This document shows positions 28,524 through 38,020 of a stretch of 64,000 nt of DNA, in pieces. Origin of the DNA: Stutzerimonas nosocomialis (GTDB lineage: Bacteria; Pseudomonadota; Gammaproteobacteria; Pseudomonadales; Pseudomonadaceae); contig NZ_QLAE01000013.1 of assembly GCF_005876855.1 (NCBI RefSeq), forward strand, positions 43,270 to 107,269, written 5' to 3'. Both the position numbers and the translations under genes were made by a program. Under the pieces are notes generated by a model, which was given only the letters and a program-made list of their open reading frames with translations, did not search any database and was not told where the DNA came from. The first letter of the stretch is position 1. Each line of letters starts with the position of its first letter.

Positions 28524-29141
28524 ATGATCGATACCTTCAAGCCCGAGCGGGATGATGTCGAGATCATCCGCCGGGAACAATGCTTCCAGGGCTTTTACAA
28601 GCTGGAGCGTCTGTATCTGCGTCATCGCCTGTTCAACGGGCAGATGGGTGCGGAGATCGATCGCGAACTGTTCGTGCGACACGATGCGGTCTGCGTACTG
28701 CCCTACGATCCGCTGCGTGACGAAGTGGTGCTGATCGAGCAGTTTCGCGTAGGCGCCCTGGGCAAGGCGGACAACCCCTGGCTCATCGAGCTGGTCGCCG
28801 GCCTGATCGACAAGGACGAGCAACCCGAGGAAGTGGCGCGCCGCGAAGCGGTCGAGGAGGCCGGGCTCGAGCTCGGCGCGCTGTGGCCCGTGACCCAGTA
28901 TTTCCCTTCGCCGGGCGGCAGCGACGAGAAGGTGCATCTGTTCATCGGGCGTTGTGACAGCGCAGGTGCTGGCGGTGTGTTCGGCCTCGAGGAAGAGGGC
29001 GAGGACATTCGCGTGCATGTCTGGCCGCTGGAGGCCGCCCTGCAGGCGGTACGCGATGGGCGAATCAGCAATGCGGCGAGCATCATCGCGCTGCAGTGGC
29101 TGGCGCTGAACCGCAGCGAAGTCCGCGGGATGTGGAAATGA
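28524..29141 (+). CDS. nudF: ADP-ribose pyrophosphatase (Nudix hydrolase)
   Basis: A 205-residue Nudix enzyme that hydrolyses ADP-ribose to AMP and ribose 5-phosphate. The complete Nudix box G-x5-E-x7-REUxEExGU runs from Gly93 to Leu115 (GLIDKDE, then REAVEEAG). The length is close to E. coli NudF (209). Two in-frame ATGs lie at 28512 and 28524. The latter is chosen because it has GAG-type pairing at a workable distance and gives the usual MIDTFKP-like N-terminus. The stop overlaps the ATG of the next gene, and the order nudF-DUF1249-cpdA-yqiA-parE is the classical gammaproteobacterial block. Confidence 0.92.
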   Translation: MIDTFKPERDDVEIIRREQCFQGFYKLERLYLRHRLFNGQMGAEIDRELFVRHDAVCVLPYDPLRDEVVLIEQFRVGALGKADNPWLIELVAGLIDKDEQPEEVARREAVEEAGLELGALWPVTQYFPSPGGSDEKVHLFIGRCDSAGAGGVFGLEEEGEDIRVHVWPLEAALQAVRDGRISNAASIIALQWLALNRSEVRGMWK

Positions 29142-29584
29142 GACTGGTGCGCGAGCGCTACCGGGTCGACCTGCTGGAGTTGCAGGCGGCCTGCGAAGCC
29201 AACTATGCCCGCCTCATGCGCCTGCTGCCGGAAATGCGCAGCCAGTCGGAGGCGCGTCGCGTGGCGATCAGCCAGGGCGACCGGTTGCTGGGCGTGCTGG
29301 TGCTCGAAGTGCTGGAGGCCTGCCCCTATACCACCACGGTTCAGGTGCGCCAGGAGCATTGCCTGAGCTGGCTGCCGGTGCCGACCCTCGACGTGCGTGT
29401 CTACCATGACGCGCGCATGGCCGAAGTGGTCGGTTCGCAGAACGCGCGGCAGTTTCGCGGCATCTATGCCTATCCCAACGCGCATATGCATCAGCCTGAC
29501 GAGAAGGCGCAGCTCAATCTCTTTCTCGGTGAGTGGCTTGGTCATTGCCTGGCATGCGGTCACGAGCTGGAGCCTGTGATGTAG
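29138..29584 (+). CDS. DUF1249 family protein (YqiB-like)
   Basis: A 148-residue protein that matches the YqiB/DUF1249 family found between nudF and cpdA in many gammaproteobacteria. It has CEANYARLMRLLP near the N-terminus, YTTTVQVRQEH in the middle, LDVRVYHDARMAEV and a C-terminal PDEKAQLNLFLGEWL. The biochemical function is unknown. The ATG at 29138 overlaps the nudF stop (ATGA), so it is translationally coupled; an in-frame open stretch upstream lies inside nudF. No signal or membrane segment is present. Confidence 0.88.
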   Translation: MRLVRERYRVDLLELQAACEANYARLMRLLPEMRSQSEARRVAISQGDRLLGVLVLEVLEACPYTTTVQVRQEHCLSWLPVPTLDVRVYHDARMAEVVGSQNARQFRGIYAYPNAHMHQPDEKAQLNLFLGEWLGHCLACGHELEPVM

Positions 29585-29821
29585 AGCATCCGGGCGCCTG
29601 CCGGGCCGTCGTTCGACGGCGTTCGAACCTTCCGCTCGCGAGGGTTCTGCATCAGCCGCCAATGCCTACTGGCATGCGGTCTTCCCGGTATTCATGACGC
29701 TTTTTTTAACTGCCACTACAAATCTACTTCTGTGATCGGTGCCCCGTTTCCTGCACTTACCCTGCGGCGCGTATGGCACCATAATTCCACTGCGAAATAC
29801 GTCCCGAGGAGAAGGGTCTTG

Positions 29822-30634
29822 GTGAGTTCGACCCCCACAACAGCTGCTGATTCGGTGCTGCTGGTGCAGCTGACCGACAGCCATCTGTTCGCCGATCAGG
29901 GCGGCAAGCTGTTGGGTATGGATACTGGCTACAGTCTGGATCGGGTGATCGATCTGGTGCTCGACGAGCAGGACGATATCGATCTGATCCTGGCCAGCGG
30001 CGACCTTTCCCAGGACGGCTCCGTGTCGTCCTACCTGCGTTTCCAGGCCCTCACTTCGCGCATTCCCGCGCCCGTGCGCTGGTATCCCGGCAACCATGAC
30101 GAGGCCGATGCCATGCGCGCCGTCGTCGCGGACAGCGACCTGATGGATCCGGTACTGGATCTGGGCCGCTGGCGAATCATCATGCTCGACTCCCAGATTC
30201 CGGGCGCGGTGGCGGGCTATCTGGCCGACGAGCAGCTCGAATTGCTCGAGCGCTCTCTGCGCGAGGCGCCCGAGCGTCACCATCTGGTCAGTTTCCATCA
30301 TCATCCGGTCGAAATCGGCAGCCGCTGGATGGATACCATCGGGTTGCGCAATGCCGGCGCCCTGTTCGAGGTGCTGGACCGCTACCCCCAGGTCCGCGCC
30401 GTGCTCTGGGGGCATATTCACCAGGAATACGATCAGTGGCGCAACGGCGTGCGGCTGCTCGCCTCGCCGTCGACCGGCATCCAGTTCGCCCCGGGCAGCG
30501 ACGACTTCCTCGTCGATACGCGCTCGCCGGGTTACCGCTGGTTGCGCCTGCACGACGACGGGCAGCTCGAAACCGGCGTGTCGCGCGTCAGCGGCATCGA
30601 TTTCAAGGTGGATTACAGCGTCAAGGGATACTGA
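29822..30634 (+). CDS. cpdA: 3',5'-cyclic-AMP phosphodiesterase
   Basis: A 270-residue class III cyclic nucleotide phosphodiesterase that lowers cAMP and so tempers Vfr/Crp signalling. The dinuclear-metal motifs are all present: LTDSH (Asp19, His21), GDLSQDG, GNHDE, FHHHPVE and GHIHQ. The start is uncertain between GTG at 29822 and TTG at 29819; both sit just after GAGGAGAAGGG (29806-29816), and the GTG has the better spacing. It follows the DUF1249 gene after 237 bases with no gene in between, so it probably has its own promoter, and it precedes yqiA as in P. aeruginosa. Confidence 0.92.
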   Translation: MSSTPTTAADSVLLVQLTDSHLFADQGGKLLGMDTGYSLDRVIDLVLDEQDDIDLILASGDLSQDGSVSSYLRFQALTSRIPAPVRWYPGNHDEADAMRAVVADSDLMDPVLDLGRWRIIMLDSQIPGAVAGYLADEQLELLERSLREAPERHHLVSFHHHPVEIGSRWMDTIGLRNAGALFEVLDRYPQVRAVLWGHIHQEYDQWRNGVRLLASPSTGIQFAPGSDDFLVDTRSPGYRWLRLHDDGQLETGVSRVSGIDFKVDYSVKGY

Positions 30635-30763
30635 GGATGGCGGCCGACGCGCAGCGCCGCTTGCCCGGTTACACCTCGTGTCAGTCCGGCCGGTGGGTTC
30701 GCTTGCAGCCATCGTGCCGGGGCTTGTAGCCTTCCGCCTTTACCCCAGGCAAGCCGAGTCCGA

Positions 30764-31381
30764 ATGTCCCGCGATCCTTCGTCCATTCTCTATCTTCACG
30801 GCCTCAACAGCTCTCCCGCCTCGCAGAAGGCCCGCCAGCTGAGCGCCGCGTTCGAGCGCATGGGGCTGTCGGACCGGCTGCGGGTACCTGCGCTTCCTCA
30901 TCATCCACGCGAGGCGATCGCCCAGCTGGAGGGCATCATCGCCGAGCTAGGGCGCCCGGTGCTGGTCGGCAGCTCCCTCGGCGGCTACTATGCGACCCAC
31001 CTTGCCGAGCGCCACGGGCTCAAGGCGTTGCTGATCAATCCGGCGGTCAACCCGCATCGCCTGTTCGATGGCTACCTGGGGCCCCAGACCAACCTCTACA
31101 GCGGCGAGGTATGGATGCTTACCGAGGACCACGTCGCCGCGCTTGCCGAGCTGGAAGTGCCCGCCCCGGCCGACGCCCAGCGCTATCAGGTCTGGCTGCA
31201 GACGGCCGACGAAACCCTCGATTACCGTCACGCCGAGCGTTTCTACGAAGGCTGCGCCCTGCGCATCCAGGCTGGCGGCGATCATGGTTTCCAGGGCTTT
31301 GCCCAACGGCTGCCAGCGCTGCTGGCATTTGCCGGCCTCGACCCCGCGCGTTGGCGCGACGTCGATTTTTCCGATCTATAA
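30764..31381 (+). CDS. yqiA: YqiA/YcfP family alpha/beta-hydrolase (esterase)
   Basis: A 205-residue alpha/beta-hydrolase. LYLHGLNSSP near the start is the family signature and oxyanion region, GSSLGG (Ser71) is the nucleophile elbow, and GGDHGFQGF near the end carries the catalytic His. E. coli YqiA has esterase activity on short acyl chains, but its natural substrate is unknown. The gene lies between cpdA and parE, the typical place, and ends 18 bases before parE, which suggests co-transcription. Confidence 0.9.
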   Translation: MSRDPSSILYLHGLNSSPASQKARQLSAAFERMGLSDRLRVPALPHHPREAIAQLEGIIAELGRPVLVGSSLGGYYATHLAERHGLKALLINPAVNPHRLFDGYLGPQTNLYSGEVWMLTEDHVAALAELEVPAPADAQRYQVWLQTADETLDYRHAERFYEGCALRIQAGGDHGFQGFAQRLPALLAFAGLDPARWRDVDFSDL

Positions 31382-31399
31382 GGACAGCACGAGACGCCC

Positions 31400-33286
31400 A
31401 TGTCTTACACCGCAGAAGCCATCGAGGTTCTTTCCGGCCTCGATCCGGTGCGCAAGCGCCCAGGCATGTACACCGACACCTCGCGGCCCAATCACCTGGC
31501 CCAGGAAGTCATCGACAACAGTGTCGACGAGGCGCTGGCCGGCCACGCGCGCTCGGTGCAGGTGATCCTGCATGCGGACAACTCCCTGGAAGTGATCGAC
31601 GACGGCCGTGGCATGCCGGTGGATATCCACCCCGAAGAAGGGGTTCCCGGCGTCGAGCTGATCCTCACCAAGCTGCACGCGGGCGGCAAGTTCTCCAACA
31701 AGAACTACCAGTTCTCGGGCGGTCTGCACGGGGTGGGGATCTCGGTGGTGAACGCGCTCTCGACCCGCGTCGAGGTGCGCGTCAAGCGCGACGGCAACGA
31801 ATACCGGATGACCTTCGCCGACGGCTTCAAGGCCAGCGACCTGGAAGTCATCGGGAGCGTGGGCAAGCGCAACACCGGGACCAGCGTGCATTTCTGGCCC
31901 GATCCTAAGTATTTCGACTCGCCGAAGTTCTCCGTCAGCCGGCTCAAGCATGTGCTCAAGGCCAAGGCCGTGCTCTGCCCCGGACTCAGCGTGACCTTCC
32001 TGGACGAGGCCAGCGGCGAGAAGACCGAGTGGCACTACGAGGACGGCCTGCGCTCCTACCTGGTCGATGCGGTGGCCGAATTCGTGCGGCTGCCGGACGA
32101 GCCCTTCATCGGCAGCCTGGCCGGCAACACCGAGGCCGTGGACTGGGCGCTGCTGTGGCTGCCCGAGGGCGGCGACAGTCTGCAGGAAAGCTACGTCAAC
32201 CTGATTCCCACGGCGCAGGGTGGCACCCACGTCAACGGGTTGCGCCAGGGCCTGCTCGATGCAATGCGCGAATTCTGCGAGTTCCGCAGCCTGCTGCCGC
32301 GGGGAGTGAAGCTGGCGCCTGAGGACATCTGGGAGCGCATCGCCTTCGTGCTCTCGATGAAATTGCAGGAGCCACAGTTTTCCGGCCAGACCAAGGAGCG
32401 CCTGTCCTCGCGCGAGGCCGCCGCGTTCGTGTCCGGCGTGGTGAAGGATGCCTTCAGCCTGTGGCTCAACGCCCATCCCGAACTCGGCATGCAGCTGGCC
32501 GAGCTGGCGATCAGCAACGCTGGCCGCCGCCTGAAGGCCGGCAAGAAGGTCGAGCGCAAGAAGATCACCCAGGGGCCGGCCCTGCCCGGCAAGCTGGCCG
32601 ATTGCGCCGGGCAGGACCCGATGCGCTCGGAGCTGTTCCTGGTCGAGGGCGACTCTGCCGGCGGTAGCGCCAAGCAGGCGCGGGACAAGGAATTCCAGGC
32701 GATCATGCCGCTGCGCGGCAAGATCCTGAACACCTGGGAAGTGGACGGTGGCGAGGTGCTCGCGAGCCAGGAGGTCCACGACATTGCCGTGGCCATCGGC
32801 GTCGACCCGGGCGCCACCGACCTGACCCAGCTGCGTTACGGCAAGATCTGCATCCTTGCCGACGCCGACTCCGACGGTCTGCACATCGCCACGCTGCTCT
32901 GCGCGCTGTTCGTTCGGCATTTCCGGCCTCTGGTCGATGCGGGGCACGTGTATGTGGCCATGCCGCCGCTCTATCGCATCGACCTCGGCAAGGAGATCCA
33001 CTATGCGCTGGACGAAGCCGAGCGCGATGGCATCCTCGATCGTCTGGTCGCCGAAAAGAAACGCGGCAAGCCTCAGGTCACCCGCTTCAAGGGGCTGGGC
33101 GAGATGAATCCGCTGCAGCTGCGCGAGACCACCATGGACCCGAACACCCGGCGCCTGGTGCAGCTGACCCTCGACGATTTCGAAGGCACCACCGAGATGA
33201 TGGACATGCTGCTGGCCAAGAAGCGCGCCGGCGATCGCAAGAGCTGGCTCGAATCGAAGGGCGACCTGGCCGAGGTTCTGGTTTGA
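31400..33286 (+). CDS. parE: DNA topoisomerase IV subunit B
   Basis: A 628-residue GHKL ATPase subunit of topoisomerase IV, which decatenates daughter chromosomes. The Bergerat-fold ATP site starts with EVIDNSVDEAL and DDGRGMPV, and the ATP lid is FSGGLHGVG. The TOPRIM domain has VEGDSAGGS and DADSDGLHI, and the C-terminus reads RFKGLGEMNP. The length fits the ParE family (about 630), shorter than GyrB as expected. The stop overlaps the TTG start of the next gene, and parC follows two genes later on the same strand, so both subunits are encoded in one run. Confidence 0.97.
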   Translation: MSYTAEAIEVLSGLDPVRKRPGMYTDTSRPNHLAQEVIDNSVDEALAGHARSVQVILHADNSLEVIDDGRGMPVDIHPEEGVPGVELILTKLHAGGKFSNKNYQFSGGLHGVGISVVNALSTRVEVRVKRDGNEYRMTFADGFKASDLEVIGSVGKRNTGTSVHFWPDPKYFDSPKFSVSRLKHVLKAKAVLCPGLSVTFLDEASGEKTEWHYEDGLRSYLVDAVAEFVRLPDEPFIGSLAGNTEAVDWALLWLPEGGDSLQESYVNLIPTAQGGTHVNGLRQGLLDAMREFCEFRSLLPRGVKLAPEDIWERIAFVLSMKLQEPQFSGQTKERLSSREAAAFVSGVVKDAFSLWLNAHPELGMQLAELAISNAGRRLKAGKKVERKKITQGPALPGKLADCAGQDPMRSELFLVEGDSAGGSAKQARDKEFQAIMPLRGKILNTWEVDGGEVLASQEVHDIAVAIGVDPGATDLTQLRYGKICILADADSDGLHIATLLCALFVRHFRPLVDAGHVYVAMPPLYRIDLGKEIHYALDEAERDGILDRLVAEKKRGKPQVTRFKGLGEMNPLQLRETTMDPNTRRLVQLTLDDFEGTTEMMDMLLAKKRAGDRKSWLESKGDLAEVLV

Positions 33287-34269
33287 TCCGCCGCTGGTTG
33301 TGCCTGGCCTGCTTCCTGGCGATGCCGGCCCTGGCCCAGGAGCCGCCGCTCCCGGAGCTCGAGTTGCTCAGCGAACACCCGATCGAGGGCATGGCGCAGG
33401 GCAACCTGTCGGGCATGGCCTGGTGTGGCGATGCGCTCTGGGGCGTTTCGGACCGCGACGACGCTATCGTCTACCGCTTCGATACCCGCGAGGACGTCTG
33501 GCGCGCCGAAGCCGAGGCCTTCGAGCTTCCGCCGCCCCCGGACACCGGTTTGCCCTGGGGCGTGCGGGTGCGCAGCTGGGTGATGGGGCTGGTGCGCGGC
33601 GGCCATATGGATTTCGAGGGCATGAGCTGCGACAGCCTGGGCAACCGCTATCTGGTCAGCGAAGCCTATGCCAGCGTGCTCAAGCTCAATCCCGCGGGAA
33701 CCGCCGAGTGGCTGACCCTGCCCGACAGCCTGGTGCGCCAGGCGCGTGCCAGCGGCATGCTGCTCAAGTTCAACGCCCTGTTCGAAGGAATCGCGGTCGA
33801 CCCCGCCGGAGACCGCATGTGGCTTGCCGCCGAGCGTGAGCGCCGCGGGTTGCTGGTGGTCCATCGCAGGCAGTCGCGCTGGATCTGTACCGGTGGCTGC
33901 GTGCTGATGTCCGAGGGTGGGCGGGAGAATCCACCGCATCCGCTGGAAGGCCAGTCGCTGCAGCGCGACTTCTCCGGCCTGGCGTTCTTCGAAGACAAGC
34001 TCTTCACCCTCGAGCGCTTTGCGCTGCGTATCTGCCGTCGCACCGCCTCGACGGGCGCGGTCGAGCGCTGCTGGTCCTTCGCCGAGACCGCGTCCGCGGA
34101 ACACCGCCTGTACGATTCGCCCTACAGCACGGTGGAGTCGCTCTGGATCGACGCCGATGGCGCCTGGATCGGCCTCGACAACAACGAACTGACCCGCCAG
34201 GACGGTGAGTCGCGGCCGATCGTCTGGCGCTTCGCGGCGCCCAAGGGCGGCTGGAGCGCGCGCCGGTGA
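33283..34269 (+). CDS. Esterase-like activity of phytase family protein, exported
   Basis: A 328-residue protein with an N-terminal signal peptide (MIRRWLCLACFLAMPALAQ, cleavage near residue 19) and a beta-propeller-like body of the phytase-esterase-like family (PF13449 type): MAWCGDALWGVSDRD, MDFEGMSCD, NALFEGIAVD and VESLWIDADGAWIGLDNN repeat the blade pattern. It is probably periplasmic. The start is TTG at 33283, overlapping the parE TGA by three bases; the signal peptide begins exactly there. It overlaps the protease-like gene downstream by four bases. The same pair lies between parE and parC in P. aeruginosa as far as I recall. The substrate is unknown. Confidence 0.8.
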   Translation: MIRRWLCLACFLAMPALAQEPPLPELELLSEHPIEGMAQGNLSGMAWCGDALWGVSDRDDAIVYRFDTREDVWRAEAEAFELPPPPDTGLPWGVRVRSWVMGLVRGGHMDFEGMSCDSLGNRYLVSEAYASVLKLNPAGTAEWLTLPDSLVRQARASGMLLKFNALFEGIAVDPAGDRMWLAAERERRGLLVVHRRQSRWICTGGCVLMSEGGRENPPHPLEGQSLQRDFSGLAFFEDKLFTLERFALRICRRTASTGAVERCWSFAETASAEHRLYDSPYSTVESLWIDADGAWIGLDNNELTRQDGESRPIVWRFAAPKGGWSARR

Positions 34270-34793
34270 GCCAGACCGCCGGGCGCCGGGCCGGCCGGGT
34301 GATGCTGGTGCTCGCCTGGGGCATCGGGCTCTGGCTGGCCGCGCGGTTCTTCGGCGACTGGGAGCAGGGACGCTACAACCCCAATCGCGAACCCGTCTCG
34401 CGTATAGAGGGCGGCCAGATCGAGGTGCAGCTGGCCGGCAACGCCCAGGGCCATTTCGTCGCGACGGGACAGATCAACGGCGAAGACGTGGTGTTCCTGC
34501 TGGACACCGGGGCGACCGACGTCGCCATGCCCCAGGGGCTTGCCGAGCGGCTGAATCTCGAACACGGCCGGCCGGTGCAGGTACAGACCGCCAACGGTCC
34601 GGCCACCGGCTATCGCACCGTGCTCGGCACCCTCAGCCTCGGCGAGATCGTGCTGCACGACGTGCGCGCCCTCGTGGTGCCGGGCTTTCCCGGCGAGCAG
34701 GTGCTGCTCGGCATGAGCGCCCTGCGACAGCTTGAATTCACCCAGCGCGCCGGCACCCTGGTGCTGCGCCAACACGCCACGGAACGACCATGA
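34266..34793 (+). CDS. Retropepsin-like aspartic protease, membrane-anchored
   Basis: A 175-residue protein of the bacterial retropepsin-like family (TIGR02281 type). One N-terminal hydrophobic helix (residues about 11-28) anchors it in the inner membrane with the rest in the periplasm. [12 protein letters not shown] contains the catalytic Asp80 in the D-T-G-A triad, and the domain closes with [16 protein letters not shown], the second conserved stretch. It would work as a homodimer. The start GTG at 34266 overlaps the previous stop (GTGA), and its own stop overlaps the parC ATG (ATGA), so it is tightly coupled to parC translation. The target protein is unknown. Confidence 0.86.
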   Translation: MSQTAGRRAGRVMLVLAWGIGLWLAARFFGDWEQGRYNPNREPVSRIEGGQIEVQLAGNAQGHFVATGQINGEDVVFLLDTGATDVAMPQGLAERLNLEHGRPVQVQTANGPATGYRTVLGTLSLGEIVLHDVRALVVPGFPGEQVLLGMSALRQLEFTQRAGTLVLRQHATERP

Positions 34794-37054
34794 GCGAAAC
34801 CCTGGACCTGAGCCTCGAAGGCGTGGAGCGTCGCTCGCTCGCCGACTTCACCGAGCAGGCTTATCTCAACTATTCGATGTACGTGATCATGGATCGCGCG
34901 CTGCCGCACATCGGCGACGGCCTCAAGCCCGTCCAGCGGCGGATCATCTATGCCATGAGCGAGCTGGGGCTCGGCGCCGACTCCAAGCACAAGAAGTCCG
35001 CACGTACCGTCGGCGACGTGCTCGGCAAGTTCCACCCCCATGGCGATTCGGCGTGCTACGAAGCCATGGTGCTGATGGCGCAGCCGTTCAGTTATCGCTA
35101 CACGCTGGTCGACGGCCAGGGCAACTGGGGAGCGCCGGACGATCCGAAGTCCTTCGCCGCCATGCGCTACACCGAGGCGCGGTTGTCGCGCTATTCCGAA
35201 GTGCTGCTCAGCGAGTTGGGGCAGGGCACCGTCAACTGGGTGCCGAACTTCGACGGCACGCTCGAAGAGCCCGCCACCTTGCCGGCGCGCCTGCCCAACC
35301 TGTTGCTCAACGGCACCACCGGTATCGCGGTGGGCATGGCCACCGACGTGCCGCCGCACAACCTGCGCGAAGTGGCCACGGCCTGCGTGCGATTGCTCGA
35401 CGAGCCGGGCGCCACGGTGGATCAACTGTGCGAACACATCCTGGGCCCGGACTTTCCGACCGAAGCCGAGGTGATCACGCCGCGCGCCGACCTGCTGAAG
35501 GTTTACGAGACCGGCCGCGGCTCGGTGCGCATGCGCGCGGTGTACCGTGTCGAGGACGGCGACGTGGTGGTGACCGCGCTGCCGCATCAGGTTTCCGGCG
35601 CCAAGGTGCTGGAGCAGATCGCCTCGCAGATGCAGGCCAAGAAGCTGCCGATGGTCGCCGACCTGCGCGACGAGTCGGACCACGAGAACCCCTGCCGCAT
35701 CGTCATCATCCCGCGCTCCAATCGTGTCGATGCGGCCGAGCTGATGCAGCACCTGTTCGCCACCACCGACCTCGAGTCGACCTACCGGGTGAACATCAAC
35801 ATCATCGGGCTCGACGGCAAGCCGCAGGTCAAGAACCTGCGCACGCTGCTCAGCGAGTGGCTGGTCTACCGGATCGGCACGGTGCGCCGGCGCCTGCAGT
35901 TCCGCCTGGACAAGGTGGAAAGGCGCCTGCACCTGTTGGAGGGCCTGCTGGTCGCCTTCCTCAACCTCGACGAGGTCATTCACATCATCCGCACCGAGGA
36001 CCAGCCCAAGCCGGTGCTGATGGCGCGCTTCGAGCTCTCCGAGCTGCAGGCCGATTACATCCTCGACACCCGTCTGCGCCAGCTGGCGCGGCTGGAAGAG
36101 ATGAAGATCCGCGGCGAGCAGGACGAGTTGACCAAGGAGCGCGACCGGCTGCTGAGCCTGCTCGGCAGCGAAGCCAAGCTCAAGAGGCTGGTCCGCAAGG
36201 AGCTGCTCGAGGACGCCGAGACCTACGGCGACGAGCGCCGCTCGCCCATCGTCGAGCGCGCCGAAGCCCGTGCGCTCTCGGAGAACGAGCTGCTGCCGTC
36301 CGAGCCGGTGACCGTGGTGATTTCCGAGAAGGGCTGGGCGCGCTGCGCCAAGGGTCACGACATCGATGCCACGGGGCTTTCCTACAAGGCCGGCGACGGC
36401 TTCAAGGCGGCAGCCGCGGGGCGCTCGAACCAATACGCCGTGTTCATCGACTCCACCGGACGAAGCTATTCGCTTCCCGCCCATTCCCTGCCTTCGGCGC
36501 GCGGTCAGGGCGAGCCGCTGACCGGGCGCCTCGCGCCTCCGCCGGGGGCCAGCTTCGAGTGCGTGCTGCTGCCCGATGACGAGGCGCTGTACGTGATCGC
36601 GTCGGACGCCGGCTATGGCTTCGTCGTCAAGGGTGAGGACCTGCAGGCCAAGAACAAGGCGGGCAAGGCCCTGCTCAACCTGCCTGCCGGGGCGAAAGTG
36701 ATGGCCCCGAGGCCGCTTTCGAGCCGGGATGAGGATTGGCTGGCGGCCGTCACGACGGAAGGGCGCCTGCTGTTGTTCAAGGTGGCCGACCTGCCGCAGC
36801 TGGGCAAAGGCAAGGGCAACAAGATCATCAGCGTTCCGGGGGACCGGGTCGCCAGTCGCGAAGAATACGTCAGCGACCTTGCGGTGTTGCCGCCGGGCGC
36901 GACCCTCGTGTTGCAGGCAGGCAAGCGCACGCTGTCGCTCAAGCCCGAGGATCTGGAGCATTACCAGGGCGAGCGGGGCCGTCGTGGCAACAAGCTGCCG
37001 CGCGGCTTTCAGCGGGTCGACGGGCTGCTTGTCGAAAAGGCCCGGGTGAACTGA
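34790..37054 (+). CDS. parC: DNA topoisomerase IV subunit A
   Basis: A 754-residue DNA-cleaving subunit of topoisomerase IV. The active-site tyrosine is Tyr127 in MRYTEARLS. The quinolone-resistance region reads [11 protein letters not shown] with Ser87 and Glu91, the wild-type residues at the positions most often mutated in resistant pseudomonads. The C-terminal beta-pinwheel follows from about residue 490, with repeats such as [10 protein letters not shown]. The ATG at 34790 overlaps the preceding stop. A perfect 10-bp hairpin follows 20 bases after the stop at 37054. Confidence 0.97.
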   Translation: MSETLDLSLEGVERRSLADFTEQAYLNYSMYVIMDRALPHIGDGLKPVQRRIIYAMSELGLGADSKHKKSARTVGDVLGKFHPHGDSACYEAMVLMAQPFSYRYTLVDGQGNWGAPDDPKSFAAMRYTEARLSRYSEVLLSELGQGTVNWVPNFDGTLEEPATLPARLPNLLLNGTTGIAVGMATDVPPHNLREVATACVRLLDEPGATVDQLCEHILGPDFPTEAEVITPRADLLKVYETGRGSVRMRAVYRVEDGDVVVTALPHQVSGAKVLEQIASQMQAKKLPMVADLRDESDHENPCRIVIIPRSNRVDAAELMQHLFATTDLESTYRVNINIIGLDGKPQVKNLRTLLSEWLVYRIGTVRRRLQFRLDKVERRLHLLEGLLVAFLNLDEVIHIIRTEDQPKPVLMARFELSELQADYILDTRLRQLARLEEMKIRGEQDELTKERDRLLSLLGSEAKLKRLVRKELLEDAETYGDERRSPIVERAEARALSENELLPSEPVTVVISEKGWARCAKGHDIDATGLSYKAGDGFKAAAAGRSNQYAVFIDSTGRSYSLPAHSLPSARGQGEPLTGRLAPPPGASFECVLLPDDEALYVIASDAGYGFVVKGEDLQAKNKAGKALLNLPAGAKVMAPRPLSSRDEDWLAAVTTEGRLLLFKVADLPQLGKGKGNKIISVPGDRVASREEYVSDLAVLPPGATLVLQAGKRTLSLKPEDLEHYQGERGRRGNKLPRGFQRVDGLLVEKARVN

Positions 37055-37074
37055 CATCAGGTGCTGGTGTCGGC

Positions 37075-37100
37075 GGGCGTTATCCCGGAAGATAACGCCC
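37075..37100 (+). terminator. Perfect hairpin after parC, probable weak terminator
   Basis: GGGCGTTATC (37075-37084) and GATAACGCCC (37091-37100) pair perfectly around a six-base loop. Only TTC follows, so it lacks the usual T-run and may pause or stabilise the mRNA rather than terminate fully. Confidence 0.55.
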
Positions 37101-37213
37101 TTCAACCTGCAGGGTCGATGTGCCTGGCCCGAAGCGGCGCCAGCACTTCGCGGCAATGATTCGCACAGGGCCGGACGCGCCATGTGTTCGCCCTGGCTGC
37201 TGTTATGGATGTG

Positions 37214-37921
37214 ATGATGAACCTGGTGCGTTACCCCATCGCTCTGCTGCTGGCCTCGGTACTGGCCGGCTGTGCGAGCCCCCATTCGGTCCCCCTGTAC
37301 TCGCTCGACAACGGTGTCGTCGAGCTTCCGGAGCGGGCCGACGGTGCGGCGGTGCTGCTGGCTCCGGTCAAGCTGGCCGATTACCTGCAGCGCGAGGACA
37401 TTCTCCAGCGCCGTGCCGACGGCAGCCTGGCCCCGGTCGGCGCGGATGCCCGCTGGGCCGGACCGCTCGGGCAGGGCGTCGATCAGTTGTTGTTGCGCCA
37501 GCTGGCCTGGCGACTCGATACCCAGCGCATGGCGCTTGGCGAGGCCTCGGGCTTCGTGCCCGACGTCCAGGTCGAACTGGCGATTACCCGACTCGATTCC
37601 GGCCCGCAGCAACCTGCGGTGCTCGAGGCACAGTGGAAATTGCTGGACAAGGATGGCAAGCAGCAGGCGAGCCGTCTGGTTCGCCTTCAGGAAGAGCATC
37701 AGGGGTCCACGGCCGATCAGGTGCGTGCGCAGAGCCTGCTGCTACAGCGTCTGGGCGAGCAGCTCGCCAGTGCGATCGAGCCGGTGGCCGCCGGTCCCCG
37801 GGCAAAGCCCAGGACCGCCGCCAAGCCCAAGGCGGACAGCGGCCGCAGTACCGAGGCTGCCGCGCCCCGCATTCCCGCGCTCGAAACCATCCGTACCGAA
37901 ATGGAAGTGTTTCGCTTCTGA
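37214..37921 (+). CDS. ABC-type transport auxiliary lipoprotein, PqiC/YmbA-like (DUF330)
   Basis: A 235-residue predicted lipoprotein. A signal of about 18 residues ends at the lipobox LAGC, and the body starts SPHSVPLYSLDNG as in PqiC/YmbA proteins, which sit on the outer membrane and support MCE-type lipid transporters. A conserved-type core follows (AVLLAPVKLADYLQRED, LLLRQLAWRLDTQRM, VQVELAITRLD). The C-terminus (residues about 180-225) is a Pro/Ala/Lys-rich linker with a short final amphipathic piece. The ATG at 37214 (one of three nearby: 37205, 37214, 37217) is chosen to place the signal at the N-terminus. No MCE partner is next to it, so the transporter must be elsewhere. Confidence 0.72.
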   Translation: MMNLVRYPIALLLASVLAGCASPHSVPLYSLDNGVVELPERADGAAVLLAPVKLADYLQREDILQRRADGSLAPVGADARWAGPLGQGVDQLLLRQLAWRLDTQRMALGEASGFVPDVQVELAITRLDSGPQQPAVLEAQWKLLDKDGKQQASRLVRLQEEHQGSTADQVRAQSLLLQRLGEQLASAIEPVAAGPRAKPRTAAKPKADSGRSTEAAAPRIPALETIRTEMEVFRF

Positions 37922-37945
37922 CGAAGCGTCTGCTCGGACACCTTT

Positions 37946-37987
37946 GAAACGAAAACGCCCCGATCCAGTCGGGGCGTTTTTCGTTTC
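37946..37987. terminator. Bidirectional intrinsic terminator
   Basis: AAAACGCCCCGA (37952-37963) pairs with TCGGGGCGTTTT (37969-37980) around a five-base loop, and an outer GAAACGA/TCGTTTC pair extends the stem. A-runs on one side and T-runs on the other let it serve both the convergent lipoprotein gene and the SMP-type membrane protein gene. Confidence 0.9.
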
Positions 37988-38020
37988 GCTGCCAGCCAGC
38001 GACGGCGTCGGTCGAAGCGC

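Noticed and set aside
29551-29681. Eleven-base word GGCATGCGGTC occurring at 29551-29561 and 29671-29681
   Set aside because: Surrounding similarity is too short and patchy to call a duplication.
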